From Flavobacterium sp. UBA5153 (GTDB lineage Bacteria > Bacteroidota > Bacteroidia > Flavobacteriales > Flavobacteriaceae), in the NCBI GenBank assembly GCA_002413745.1, contig DHXP01000073.1:70572-134571 (forward strand): DNA of 64,000 nt. Reading direction: 5' to 3'. The position numbers and the translations under genes were made by a program. Positions 44,669 through 54,198 of the stretch are shown piece by piece. Positions within the stretch are counted from its first letter, which is position 1. The number at the start of each line of letters is the position of its first letter. The notes beneath the pieces are model-generated. The model was not told the DNA's origin and did no database searches. It worked only from the letters and a program-made list of their open reading frames with translations.

Positions 44669-44787
44669 CACACCTTTTGGTGAATAAGAGTTTCCTTTGG
44701 GTAAAGACTAATTATACAAACAACTTCTGTTGTTTTCTAGCACGTTATGAAACTCGAGAAAACACGGAATACAAATTTTTAATCAGC

Positions 44788-46563
44788 ATGTCTGAACAAG
44801 TAAAATCACAAGAAGAGTTTTTAGCAAATTTTAACTGGCACAACTTTGAAGAAGGTATTGATGCAGTGGATCAAAAAAACTTACAAGAATTCGAAGACCT
44901 AGTTTCAAAAACTTTTATCGCGACAGATCAAGAAGAAGTAGTTGAAGGTATCGTTGTTAGAATTACTGATAGAGACGTTATCGTTGATATCAACGCAAAA
45001 TCGGAAGGTGTTATTTCATTGAACGAATTCCGTTACAATCCAGCTTTAAAAGTAGGTGACAAAGTAGAAGTATTGATTGACATCCGTGAGGATAAAACAG
45101 GTCAATTAGTATTGTCTCACAGAAAAGCACGTACTATCAAATCTTGGGATAGAGTTATTTCGGCTAACGAAACTGGTGAAATCGTTAATGGTTTTGTAAA
45201 ATGCAGAACTAAAGGTGGTATGATCGTTGACGTTTTCGGAATTGAAGCTTTCTTACCAGGTTCTCAAATTGATGTTAAACCAATTAGAGACTACGATGTA
45301 TATGTAAACAAAATGATGGAATTCAAAGTGGTGAAAATCAACCACGAATTCAAAAACGTTGTTGTTTCTCACAAAGCGCTTATCGAAGCGGATATTGAAG
45401 TACAGAAAAAAGAAATCATCGGAAAATTACAAAAAGGACAAGTATTAGAAGGTGTTGTTAAAAACATTACTTCTTACGGTGTGTTTATTGACCTTGGTGG
45501 TGTTGATGGATTAATCCACATTACTGACCTTTCTTGGTCAAGAATCAACCATCCATCTGAAGTTCTTGAATTAGACCAAGTTCTTAACGTGGTAATCCTT
45601 GATTTTGATGACGAGAAAACAAGAATCCAATTAGGATTGAAACAATTGAACGCTCACCCTTGGGATGCTCTTGACGCTAAATTAGCTATTGGAGACAAAG
45701 TAAAAGGTAAAGTAGTTGTAATCGCTGATTATGGTGCATTTATCGAAGTTGCTGAAGGTGTTGAAGGTTTGATCCACGTTTCTGAAATGTCATGGTCTAC
45801 TCATTTACGTTCTGCACAAGATTTCGTAAAAGTAGGAGATGTTGTTGAAGCTGTTATCTTAACTTTAGACAGAGATGACCGTAAAATGTCATTAGGTATC
45901 AAACAATTGTCACAAGATCCTTGGACTGATATCACTGCTAAATACCCAGTAGGTTCTAAACATACAGGTATCGTTAGAAACTTTACAAACTTCGGAATTT
46001 TCGTAGAATTAGAAGAAGGTATCGACGGATTGATTTACATCTCAGATTTATCTTGGACCAAAAAAATCAAACATCCATCAGAATTTGTAAATGTTGGTGA
46101 AAAATTGGACGTAGTAGTATTAGAATTAGATGTTGAAGGACGTAAATTATCTTTGGGTCATAAACAAACTACTCCTAATCCTTGGGATCAATATGAAGAA
46201 TCTTTCGCAGTTGGAACTATCCACTCAGGTGAAATTTCTGAAATTGTTGACAAAGGAGCTACTGTAGAATTTGGCGAAGACATCGTTGCTTTCATTCCTA
46301 CACGTCACCTTGAAAAAGAAGACGGAAAGAAATTGAAAAAAGGCGAAACTGCTGATTTCAAAGTAATCGAATTCAACAAAGAATTCAAAAGAGTAGTTGC
46401 CTCTCACACTGCCATCTTCCGTGAAGAAGAAGAGAAAGTGGTTAAAGCGGTTGCCGAAACAGCAGCATCTACAAATAATGCACCAGCTGCAACTTTAGGT
46501 GATGCAAATGATATTCTTGCTGGTTTGAAAGCAAAAATGGAAAAAAACGAGAAAAAGAAATAA
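44788..46563 (+). CDS. rpsA: 30S ribosomal protein S1
   Basis: A 591-residue ribosomal protein of six S1 (OB-fold) repeats at about 48-115, 133-198, 215-285, 302-372, 389-459 and 476-542. The repeats are marked by phrases such as YGVFIDLGGVDGLIHITDLSW and NFGIFVELEEGIDGLIYISD. S1 binds mRNA on the small subunit; it matters especially in Bacteroidota, where Shine-Dalgarno sequences are rare. The frame is open back to a GTG at 44677, but that lies at the transcription start, and ATG at 44788 gives the normal MSEQVKSQEEF. A Lys/Glu tail ends the protein. Codon use is that of a highly expressed gene. Confidence 0.97.
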   Translation: MSEQVKSQEEFLANFNWHNFEEGIDAVDQKNLQEFEDLVSKTFIATDQEEVVEGIVVRITDRDVIVDINAKSEGVISLNEFRYNPALKVGDKVEVLIDIREDKTGQLVLSHRKARTIKSWDRVISANETGEIVNGFVKCRTKGGMIVDVFGIEAFLPGSQIDVKPIRDYDVYVNKMMEFKVVKINHEFKNVVVSHKALIEADIEVQKKEIIGKLQKGQVLEGVVKNITSYGVFIDLGGVDGLIHITDLSWSRINHPSEVLELDQVLNVVILDFDDEKTRIQLGLKQLNAHPWDALDAKLAIGDKVKGKVVVIADYGAFIEVAEGVEGLIHVSEMSWSTHLRSAQDFVKVGDVVEAVILTLDRDDRKMSLGIKQLSQDPWTDITAKYPVGSKHTGIVRNFTNFGIFVELEEGIDGLIYISDLSWTKKIKHPSEFVNVGEKLDVVVLELDVEGRKLSLGHKQTTPNPWDQYEESFAVGTIHSGEISEIVDKGATVEFGEDIVAFIPTRHLEKEDGKKLKKGETADFKVIEFNKEFKRVVASHTAIFREEEEKVVKAVAETAASTNNAPAATLGDANDILAGLKAKMEKNEKKK

Positions 46564-46588
46564 TCTTTTAATCGTTTGAATATAGAGG

Positions 46589-46618
46589 AGTCCCACAGAA
46601 ATGTGGGACTTTTTTTTG
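46589..46618 (+). terminator. Terminator after rpsA
   Basis: Stem agtcccaca (46589-46597) with tgtgggact (46602-46610), loop gaaa and eight or more T. Confidence 0.93.
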
Positions 46619-46682
46619 TGATTTTTTTTCGAGGGATTGTAATTAGAATTATTTTTGTAAATTTGTTTAAAATCTATTCATT

Positions 46683-46925
46683 ATGAATGCAATTTCAACC
46701 ATAGAAATGTACAATATTCTTAAAGGAAAACTGGGTGAAAATGAGGCCAAAGCACTTACAGAATATGTTGAGAGCAAAGTTGAAAGAACTTTCGACAAGG
46801 AGAAAGATGTACTGGCAACTAAAGAAGATTTGGCAAATGTAAAATCTGACATTATAAAATGGATGTTCATTTTTTGGATTGGGCAAATAGCAGTGACTTT
46901 AGGAATTGTTTATTTTAGAAGTTAG
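46683..46925 (+). CDS. Small coiled-coil membrane protein
   Basis: An 80-residue protein. A helical, charged N-terminal part (ENEAKALTEYVESKVERTFD) followed by TKEDLANVKSDIIKWM leads into one C-terminal transmembrane helix (about 59-77). The pattern resembles DUF1640/CCDC90-like small coiled-coil proteins, but assignment is tentative. It is a single-gene unit with a TATTTTTG box at 46650-46657 and a terminator just after. Function unknown. Confidence 0.75.
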   Translation: MNAISTIEMYNILKGKLGENEAKALTEYVESKVERTFDKEKDVLATKEDLANVKSDIIKWMFIFWIGQIAVTLGIVYFRS

Positions 46926-46947
46926 AAAAAATATTTCAGTACTATAG

Positions 46948-46979
46948 AAAGCTCTGCAGCAATGTGGAGCTTTTTTTTG
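46948..46979 (+). terminator. Terminator after the 80-aa gene
   Basis: An 11-bp stem (46948-46958 with 46963-46973, including G-U pairs) with GCAA tetraloop and eight T. Confidence 0.88.
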
Positions 46980-46989
46980 TAAAAAACCT

Positions 46990-47079
46990 GCTAATTAGGA
47001 ATTAAATTCCTAATTTAGCAAGATATTAGAAGATATGTTAAATATAAATGCCAATCCTAATTTTAGGATTGGCATTTAT
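46990..47079. repeat. Two adjacent palindromes between converging genes
   Basis: The first is 46990-47002 with 47006-47019 (13-bp stem, one bulged T). The second is 47044-47060 with 47063-47079, a perfect 17-bp stem with core aatgccaatcctaa. They separate the plus-strand 80-aa gene from pheT on the minus strand and may act as bidirectional transcription barriers. Confidence 0.75.
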
Positions 47080-47141
47080 ACTTTTATACAATTAAAACCG
47101 TGCAACTTAAATGTCCTTAAATGCCTTATATGGTTGAATAA

Positions 47142-49562
47142 TTACCTCAAACTAGCACCCAATTCCTCTTCAAAATTCTTCTGCAACTTGCCCATAATTT
47201 TGTCAATTTGAACATCGGTCAAGGTTTTTGTATTGTCCTGAATGGTAAAACTAACGGCATACGATTTTTTGCCTTCCGGAAGATTTTTGCCTTGGTACAC
47301 GTCAAACAAATTAACGTCCTTCAATAATGATTTCTCCGTTTGTCTGGCAATGTTGTATATGGTTTCGAAAGAAACGTTTTCGTCTAATAACAACGATAAA
47401 TCTCTGCGAACTTCAGGATATTTTGGAATTTCGGTGAATTTTATTTTATTGGAAAGTAGTTTTAAAATCAAAGCCCAATTAAAGTCGGCAAACAAAACTT
47501 CTTGCTTAATGTCAAAATGTTTCAAAACTGATTTTTTCACGACACCCAATTCAACAAGTATGTCATTTCCAAAACCTATTGCGATTCCTTCAGAAAAAAC
47601 ATCGGAAGTCATCGGAAGATTTTGTGTTTTTTGAATACCCAGTCTCGAAAGCACTCCATTTACGTAGCCTTTGAATAAAAAGAAATCAGAAGTTTTTTGG
47701 ACATTTGTCCAACTTTCTTGGTTTCTATTTCCTGTCACAAACATCGTTAAATGCTTGTGTTCTTCATAGCCTGATGGGAATTTATGGTAGGTTTTTCCAA
47801 ATTCAAACAATTTCAAATCCGAATTTCTACGATTGATATTATATGAAATGGCTTCCAATCCCGAGAATAATAAAGATTGTCTCATTGCTGCCAAATCATT
47901 GCTCAGCGGATTTAACATCATCACATTGTGTTCCTCTTTTAATATTTCTGATAACTGAACATAAGATGGAGTCGTCAAGGAGTTGGCCATCATTTCGTTG
48001 AATCCTTGAGAGTTCAATTGGGTTGCAATGACATTTTGAACTTTATAATCTTCAGTTCTTGGAGAGTTTGAAACCGTGGCATTCAATTTCTCCGAAAAAT
48101 TGATATTGTTATATCCATAAACTCTCAGAATTTCTTCGATAACATCAATTTCTCTTTGAACATCAACGCGATAAGAAGGAATTATCAAACCTAATCCAGC
48201 ATCAGAAACGCTGTTTATTTTGATTTCTAACGAAGCTAATATGTTTTTAATAATTTCCTTTGATAATTCTTGACCAATAATTTTCTTTACATTGTTGAAA
48301 TTCAAAACAACCGAGAAATCTTCAATTTTCTTCGGGTAAATACCAATAATATCGGATGTTATTTCACCTCCGGCAACTTCCTGAATCAATAAGGCTGCTC
48401 GTTTCAAAGCATATTCCGTAATGGTTGGGTCAATTCCTCTTTCAAATCGGAAAGAAGCATCGGTATTTAATTGATGTCTTTTGGCACTTTTGCGAATGCT
48501 TACAGGATTAAAATAGGCACTTTCAAGGAAGATAGAGGTAGTGTTTTCTGAAACACCAGAATTTTTTCCACCAAAAACTCCAGCGATACATAAAGGTCCT
48601 TTTTCGTCACAAATCATTAGATCTTCTTCATGCAAGGTTCTTTCTACATCATCCAGTGTAGTAAATTTGGTTCCCGAAGGAAGTGTTTTTACGATTATTT
48701 TACCGTTTATTTTTGACGCATCAAAGGCGTGAAGCGGTTGGCCTAATTCGTGTAAAACATAATTGGTAACATCTACTATGTTATTTTTTGGATTGATGCC
48801 AATGGCTTTCAAGCGGTTTTGCAACCAGCTCGGAGAGGATTTCACAGTAATTCCAGAAATGGTTAGCCCACAATATCTTGGGGCAAGAATGGAATCCTCA
48901 ACGCTCACATCAATTTTTAGCGTTCTCATATCTACTCTAAAATTGCTCACGGATGGGGTAATCAATTCAACATTTACTCCGCTTTGCATTAAACCGGCTC
49001 TCAAATCACGAGCTGTTCCCAGATGACTCATTGCGTCGGCACGATTAGGCGTGAGTCCGATTTCAAAGACTTCGTCATTTTCGATATTAAAAACATTTGC
49101 AGCCAATGTTCCAGCGACAATGGAATCGTCAAGTATCATTATTCCTTCGTGGCTTGTTCCAAGACCTAATTCGTCTTCGGCACAAATCATTCCGTGGCTT
49201 TCTTGTCCGCGAATTTTTCCTTTTTTTATTTGAAAAGCAACGCCTTCTTTGTCATATAATGTGGTTCCAATAGTGGCAACAGGCACTTTTTGACCAGCAG
49301 CAACATTCGAAGCACCACATACAATTTGAACCGGAACACCGTTACCTAAATCTACCGTTGTTATTTTCAATCGATCAGCGTCAGGATGTTGAATGCAGGT
49401 AAGAACGTGCCCTACAACAATACCTTCCAATCCGCCTTTTACCGATTGGTATTTTTCAACCATTTCTACTTCAAGACCTAAATCTGTCAATAACGCAGCG
49501 GTTTCCTCGGATTTCCAGTCTATTTTAATGAATTGTTTTAACCAGTTGTAAGATATTTTCAT
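47142..49562 (-). CDS. pheT: Phenylalanyl-tRNA synthetase beta chain
   Basis: An 806-residue subunit of normal length that pairs with PheS to charge tRNA-Phe. Domains in order: N-terminal tRNA-binding OB fold (about 40-150, with GVPVQIVCGASNVAAGQKVPVA-like region), B3/B4 editing domain (about 215-390), B5 domain (about 405-475), catalytic-like core (about 490-690) and the C-terminal FDX-ACB anticodon-binding domain (about 715-806, KYPEVRRDLSLLLDE). pheS is not in the window, as is common in Bacteroidota. A promoter box, TATATTTG, lies at 49584-49591 on the minus strand. Confidence 0.97.
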   Translation of the reverse strand: MKISYNWLKQFIKIDWKSEETAALLTDLGLEVEMVEKYQSVKGGLEGIVVGHVLTCIQHPDADRLKITTVDLGNGVPVQIVCGASNVAAGQKVPVATIGTTLYDKEGVAFQIKKGKIRGQESHGMICAEDELGLGTSHEGIMILDDSIVAGTLAANVFNIENDEVFEIGLTPNRADAMSHLGTARDLRAGLMQSGVNVELITPSVSNFRVDMRTLKIDVSVEDSILAPRYCGLTISGITVKSSPSWLQNRLKAIGINPKNNIVDVTNYVLHELGQPLHAFDASKINGKIIVKTLPSGTKFTTLDDVERTLHEEDLMICDEKGPLCIAGVFGGKNSGVSENTTSIFLESAYFNPVSIRKSAKRHQLNTDASFRFERGIDPTITEYALKRAALLIQEVAGGEITSDIIGIYPKKIEDFSVVLNFNNVKKIIGQELSKEIIKNILASLEIKINSVSDAGLGLIIPSYRVDVQREIDVIEEILRVYGYNNINFSEKLNATVSNSPRTEDYKVQNVIATQLNSQGFNEMMANSLTTPSYVQLSEILKEEHNVMMLNPLSNDLAAMRQSLLFSGLEAISYNINRRNSDLKLFEFGKTYHKFPSGYEEHKHLTMFVTGNRNQESWTNVQKTSDFFLFKGYVNGVLSRLGIQKTQNLPMTSDVFSEGIAIGFGNDILVELGVVKKSVLKHFDIKQEVLFADFNWALILKLLSNKIKFTEIPKYPEVRRDLSLLLDENVSFETIYNIARQTEKSLLKDVNLFDVYQGKNLPEGKKSYAVSFTIQDNTKTLTDVQIDKIMGKLQKNFEEELGASLR

Positions 49563-49583
49563 TTTATGATTTTTTCAAGATTG

Positions 49584-49591
49584 CAAATATA
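49584..49591 (-). promoter_or_regulatory. Promoter -7 box (TATATTTG) for pheT
   Basis: TATATTTG on the minus strand, 21 nt before the pheT ATG at 49562. Confidence 0.6.
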
Positions 49592-49716
49592 ATCAATGTT
49601 TCTTGAGGTTCAAAGTCAGGAAGGAACAAAGTTGCAAAGTCTTTATGTGTCGTAAGAAATCAATTTTATTGTAAACTTTTATATTTTTACAGTTATTGAT
49701 TTAACTCAAAAAAAAA

Positions 49717-51030
49717 TTAAAAGGCAAGATTTCCAGCCAATTCCTTCAAAGCAATTTCAGATAATTTGGCTTGAAATTGAGCATTGCTATTTCTCACTTT
49801 TGCATTGATATAATTCAATTGTGCCGTTCTAAATTCTAATGTGGTTATGGTTCCGATTCGGAATTTGTCTAACGTAATATTCAGGTTTTGTTTGGCAATA
49901 GCTTCGTTTTTTTCTTCCAAATCAATCAATTCCAGATTTGTCAAATAAGTTTGATAAGAAATAGCCAACTGGGAATTTAGCGCTAAATTCTGCTGTTCAA
50001 TTGCTATCTTGGAATTATCAATTTGAATTTGCGCAATTTTCTCGTTACGATTTTGCGAAAGTCCGTCAAACAAATTTAATGATGCTTTGAATCCGTAATT
50101 AAGTCCTCGAGCCGATGATTGTGAAGTAAACCCAAGACTGGAGTGACTTTCTGAAAAGTTATAACCCGTATTCACGTTCACAGTTGGATATCGCGCCGCC
50201 TTTATTTGTTTCAATTGCAATTCTGAAACTCTCTTATTGATAATCTGGGTCTCCAATTGTGGATTTTGTTTTTCAGCCAAAGCCGATAATTCAGGAAGCA
50301 ATAAATTGCCGTCAATGATAATCGCATCAACCACTTTAAAATCAGTTTTTGAATCTCTAGCAAGAATTTGGTTCAATAAAATTTTGGTGTTTTTATACAA
50401 TTCTTTTTGTCTCAACAGCGCAACTTTGTCTGTATTCAAGTCAACTTGTGCATTCAAAACTTCCAATTTTGAAGCCTTCCCGATGATAAAACGATTTTGT
50501 GCCAAATCCAGTCTTTGATTTGAAATCACGATAGTTGTGTCTAAAGCCGCCAATTGCTGTTGTTGCTGGACCAAATCAAAATAGGCAGCATTTACATCAC
50601 TTATTTTTGTTATTATGGTTAGTTTTAATTGCGCTTCCCCTAACTTTTGCAATTCTTTCAATTGGTCGAGTTTGGCAAACATTTTGAAACCATCAAAAAT
50701 GGTCCAATCCAATCCTACACCATAATTCAAACTGTTGTTTTTCGCATTATCAAGTGAAGTAACCGTTCCATCTTGCCGTGTTTGTGAACTATTTTGTATC
50801 CCATTATTATCTACTAATGTTGCGGTGACTTTTGGCAACATTCCTGCATTTCCAGAGGTCACGTTGGTTTTGTCAATTTTTAAATCGTTTGATGCAATTT
50901 TAATTTCGTAATTATTTTCCAATGCAATTTTCACGGCATCTTCTATGGTCAAAATTTCTTGGGCATCCATTTTTATGATGCAAAAGAAAAACAAAACTAG
51001 GCTTTGAAGTAGAATTTTAAAATTCATCAT
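49717..51030 (-). CDS. TolC-family outer membrane efflux channel
   Basis: A 437-residue protein with a signal peptide (about 1-23). Two TolC-type repeats of long helices and beta segments follow: TIEDAVKIALENNYEIKIA near the start, SLNYGVGLDWTIFDGFKMFA, NRFIIGKASKLEVLNAQ, and GTITTLEFRTAQLNYINAK near the end. It would form the trimeric outer membrane duct of a tripartite pump. It is the last gene of an adaptor-pump-channel operon, 2 bp after the RND gene. Confidence 0.95.
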   Translation of the reverse strand: MMNFKILLQSLVLFFFCIIKMDAQEILTIEDAVKIALENNYEIKIASNDLKIDKTNVTSGNAGMLPKVTATLVDNNGIQNSSQTRQDGTVTSLDNAKNNSLNYGVGLDWTIFDGFKMFAKLDQLKELQKLGEAQLKLTIITKISDVNAAYFDLVQQQQQLAALDTTIVISNQRLDLAQNRFIIGKASKLEVLNAQVDLNTDKVALLRQKELYKNTKILLNQILARDSKTDFKVVDAIIIDGNLLLPELSALAEKQNPQLETQIINKRVSELQLKQIKAARYPTVNVNTGYNFSESHSSLGFTSQSSARGLNYGFKASLNLFDGLSQNRNEKIAQIQIDNSKIAIEQQNLALNSQLAISYQTYLTNLELIDLEEKNEAIAKQNLNITLDKFRIGTITTLEFRTAQLNYINAKVRNSNAQFQAKLSEIALKELAGNLAF

Positions 51031-51032
51031 AA

Positions 51033-54000
51033 TTATTTAGTTTCTTTTTCATATTCATCGATATGGTCAAATTCCGGATAATGTTTTCGAGCTTTTGACC
51101 ACATTAAATACAAGGCTGGAATTACAAATAAGGTTAAAACCAAGGAGAAAATAGTTCCTCCAACAATCACAACTCCCATTCCAATTCTACTTTTTGAAGC
51201 AGCTCCTATCGATAAGGCAATCGGTAAAGCGCCTAATGCAATGGCTAGACTGGTCATTAAAATTGGTCGAAGTCGTGCTTCCGAAGCTTGAAGGATAGCA
51301 TCAATTTTAGATTTTCCTTGTTCCCGCAATTGGTTGGCAAATTCTACGATCAGAATTCCATTTTTGGTTACCAAACCAATAAGCATAATGGTTCCAATTT
51401 GGCTAAAAATATTCCATGTTTGGTCAAACAGCCAAAGCGAAAATAAAGCACCGGCAACTGCCATTGGCACTGTCAAAATAATAATGAAAGGGTCGATAAA
51501 ACTTTCGAATTGTGCTGCCAGAATTAAAAATATCAACAGCAAAGCCAATCCAAAGGCAAAGGAAGTATTCGAACTGCTTTCGACAAAATCACGTGATTCT
51601 CCACCCAAATCGGTAGTGAAGGAATCGTCCAAAACTTTGGCTTTTATCTCGTTCATTGCATTAATTCCGTCACTAATACTTTTTCCCGGAGAAAGCCCTG
51701 CGGAAACCGTTGCCGACATATATCTGTTGTTATGGTATAATTGTGGGGGATTACTTTTTTCCGCAATGGTCACAACATTGTCCATTTGAATCAATTCCCC
51801 TTTGTTGTTTTTGACAAACATCGAAGTTAAATCCAACGGTTTTGAACGGTCTTTTTGATCGAATTGCCCTATGACTTGGTATTGTTTTCCGTTTTTCATA
51901 AAGTAGCCAAAACGTTGTCCGCTTAACGAAAGTTGCAAAGTTTGGGCAATATCTATGACCGAAATCCCTAAACTTTCAGCTTTTTCACGATCGATGGTTA
52001 CGTTAATTTCGGGTTTGTTGAATTTTAGATTTACATCGGTAATGGAAAAAGTATCGTTTTTTGCGGCTTCATCCATAAACAAAGGAATTTTTTCTTGTAA
52101 TTTTTCAAAATTTGTAGCTTGGATAATGTATTGGATTGGCAAACCACCACGACGACTTACCGCAATTGTTGGTTGTTGAATTACAGATGTTTTGGCATCG
52201 GGATATTTTTTTGACAATTTGGTTAATTGATCCGCAATATCCATCTGAGATCGTTTTCGTTGATTTGGATCTTTCAAAGAAATCCGGATAAAGCCACTAT
52301 TTACTGAGCCTCCACCGCTAAATCCAGGCGCAGTGATTACCAAACTTACTTGTTTTTCCGGAATGGAATCATCTACCAATTTCGAAATTTCTTGCATCAA
52401 TCGATCGGTGTATTCATAAGTTGAACCTTCGGGAGTTGACATTCGCATAACAAATCCGCTGCGGTCATCTAATGGTGCCGTTTCTTTTTGAAGTACGTTA
52501 AAAAATAAATAGATTAACCCGAAACATGCAATTATAATGGGAAAACTAATCCATTTTCTTTTCATAAAACGTTTCAAGTAATTGGCATAAGTAGCATTTA
52601 ATTTTTCGAAAAAAGGTTCTGTTTTGATATAAAATTTTGACTTTGTTTGTTCACCGCCTTTCATTAAATAAGCATTCAACATGGGGGTCAAAGTCAAAGA
52701 AACAAAGGCAGAAACCAAAACCGCTGCGCCAATGACGACACCAAATTCCCTGAATAATCGTCCTACAAATCCTTCCAGGAATATTACGGGAAGAAACACG
52801 GCAGCCAATGTGATGGAAATGGAAATCACGGCAAAAAAGATTTCGTTCGACCCTTTGATTGCGGCTTCGATGGGAGACATTCCTTGTTCGACTTTCTTGA
52901 AAATGTTTTCAGTGACGACAATTCCGTCATCGACAACTAATCCGGTTGCCAATACAATCGCCAATAAAGTCAAGACATTTATCGAAAATCCGAAAAGCCA
53001 CATGATAAAAAATGTTGCTATCAACGAAACCGGAATATCGATTAAAGGTCTAAAAGCAATTGCCCAATCCCTGAAAAACAAATAGATGATCAAAATTACC
53101 AGGGTCAATGAAATTCCCAATGTTTCCGCAACTTCAAGAACTGATCTTTTTACGAAAACAGTGTTATCAATGGCAATGTTGAGTTTAACATCTTTGGGTA
53201 AATCTTTCTGTAATTTGTCAAATTCTTTGTAAAACGCCTTGGAAATATCAATATAATTGGCGCCCGGAAGTGGCACAATGGCAACACCAACGAGAGGCGT
53301 CCCTGATTGTGTCATTTGGGTTTCAATATTTTCCGCATCAAGATTTGCACGACCAATGTCGCTTAGTCTTACAATTTTTTCGCCATCGGAGCGGATAATT
53401 ATATTATTGAATTCTTCTGCGGAAGTCAAACTCCCAACCGTTTTAACGGTCAGTTCGGTATTGTTTCCTGTTATTTTTCCGGAAGGTAATTCTACGTTTT
53501 GTTTGTTTAACGCTGCTCTAACTTCGGCAACCGTAATGCCATAAGAAGCCAATTTTTCCGGATCAATCCACAAACGCATAGCGTATCTTTTTTGTCCCCA
53601 AATTTGAATTCCGCTCACTCCAGGAATCGTTTCTAAACGTTGGCTGATAACATTTTCGGCATAATCACTTAATTCCAAAGCACTTCGGGTATCGCTTTGA
53701 ACGGTCATTGAAATAATGGCTTCACTATTGGCGTCAGCTTTCGAAACAATAGGCTGGGAATCGATATCTTGAGGTAAATTTCTGATGGCTTGCGAAACTT
53801 TATCCCGAACATCGTTTGCCGCTGTTTCTAAATCTTTGCCCAAATTAAATTCTATTGTAATATTGCTGCTCCCTTGATTGCTCGACGAAGTGATATTTCG
53901 AATTCCATCAATAGAATTAATCGCTTTTTCCAGAGGTTCCGTAATTTGCGACTCAATAATATCGGCATTGGCACCGGTATAATTGGTCCGAACCGAAATT

Positions 54001-54131
54001 TGTGCCGGATCTATCGAAGGAAATTCCCTGACGCCAAGAAAACTGTATCCAATAATTCCAAACAAGACGATTGTCAAGTTGAGAACGATTGTTAACACGG
54101 GTCTTTTTATGCTTAATGTGGATAAACTCAT
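51033..54131 (-). CDS. RND efflux pump permease, HAE1 family
   Basis: A 1032-residue inner-membrane proton-driven exporter of normal length with 12 transmembrane helices and two large periplasmic loops. N-terminal SIKRPVLTIVLNLTIVLFG and FPSIDPAQISVRTNYTGA are AcrB-like. The proton-relay aspartates are in TM4 (GLVVDDGIVVTEN), and the second-half LTSLAIALGALPIAL motif is also present. It likely exports drugs, bile-like compounds or solvents; the exact range cannot be read. It is the middle gene of a three-gene operon. No regulator gene is adjacent. Confidence 0.96.
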   Translation of the reverse strand: MSLSTLSIKRPVLTIVLNLTIVLFGIIGYSFLGVREFPSIDPAQISVRTNYTGANADIIESQITEPLEKAINSIDGIRNITSSSNQGSSNITIEFNLGKDLETAANDVRDKVSQAIRNLPQDIDSQPIVSKADANSEAIISMTVQSDTRSALELSDYAENVISQRLETIPGVSGIQIWGQKRYAMRLWIDPEKLASYGITVAEVRAALNKQNVELPSGKITGNNTELTVKTVGSLTSAEEFNNIIIRSDGEKIVRLSDIGRANLDAENIETQMTQSGTPLVGVAIVPLPGANYIDISKAFYKEFDKLQKDLPKDVKLNIAIDNTVFVKRSVLEVAETLGISLTLVILIIYLFFRDWAIAFRPLIDIPVSLIATFFIMWLFGFSINVLTLLAIVLATGLVVDDGIVVTENIFKKVEQGMSPIEAAIKGSNEIFFAVISISITLAAVFLPVIFLEGFVGRLFREFGVVIGAAVLVSAFVSLTLTPMLNAYLMKGGEQTKSKFYIKTEPFFEKLNATYANYLKRFMKRKWISFPIIIACFGLIYLFFNVLQKETAPLDDRSGFVMRMSTPEGSTYEYTDRLMQEISKLVDDSIPEKQVSLVITAPGFSGGGSVNSGFIRISLKDPNQRKRSQMDIADQLTKLSKKYPDAKTSVIQQPTIAVSRRGGLPIQYIIQATNFEKLQEKIPLFMDEAAKNDTFSITDVNLKFNKPEINVTIDREKAESLGISVIDIAQTLQLSLSGQRFGYFMKNGKQYQVIGQFDQKDRSKPLDLTSMFVKNNKGELIQMDNVVTIAEKSNPPQLYHNNRYMSATVSAGLSPGKSISDGINAMNEIKAKVLDDSFTTDLGGESRDFVESSSNTSFAFGLALLLIFLILAAQFESFIDPFIIILTVPMAVAGALFSLWLFDQTWNIFSQIGTIMLIGLVTKNGILIVEFANQLREQGKSKIDAILQASEARLRPILMTSLAIALGALPIALSIGAASKSRIGMGVVIVGGTIFSLVLTLFVIPALYLMWSKARKHYPEFDHIDEYEKETK

Positions 54132-54143
54132 TTTAGAATTTGT

Positions 54144-54171
54144 GATTTAGGATTTGTGATTTAGGATTTGC
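54144..54171. repeat. Tandem 14-bp duplication before the RND gene
   Basis: Two units of gatttaggatttgt (54144-54157 and 54158-54171, the second ending in c) fill part of the 67-bp gap between adaptor and pump genes, in the untranslated spacer. Confidence 0.8.
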
Positions 54172-54198
54172 TGCAAACTGAAATCTGAAATCTGCTAT

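Noticed and set aside
44677-44787. N-terminal extension of ribosomal protein S1 from a GTG codon
   Set aside because: The GTG is at the predicted transcription start and the extra residues do not look like S1. ATG at 44788 gives the normal N-terminus.
51334-51789. Plus-strand frames inside the RND, adaptor and recG genes
   Set aside because: They are antisense shadows of strongly supported conserved proteins and have no independent features.
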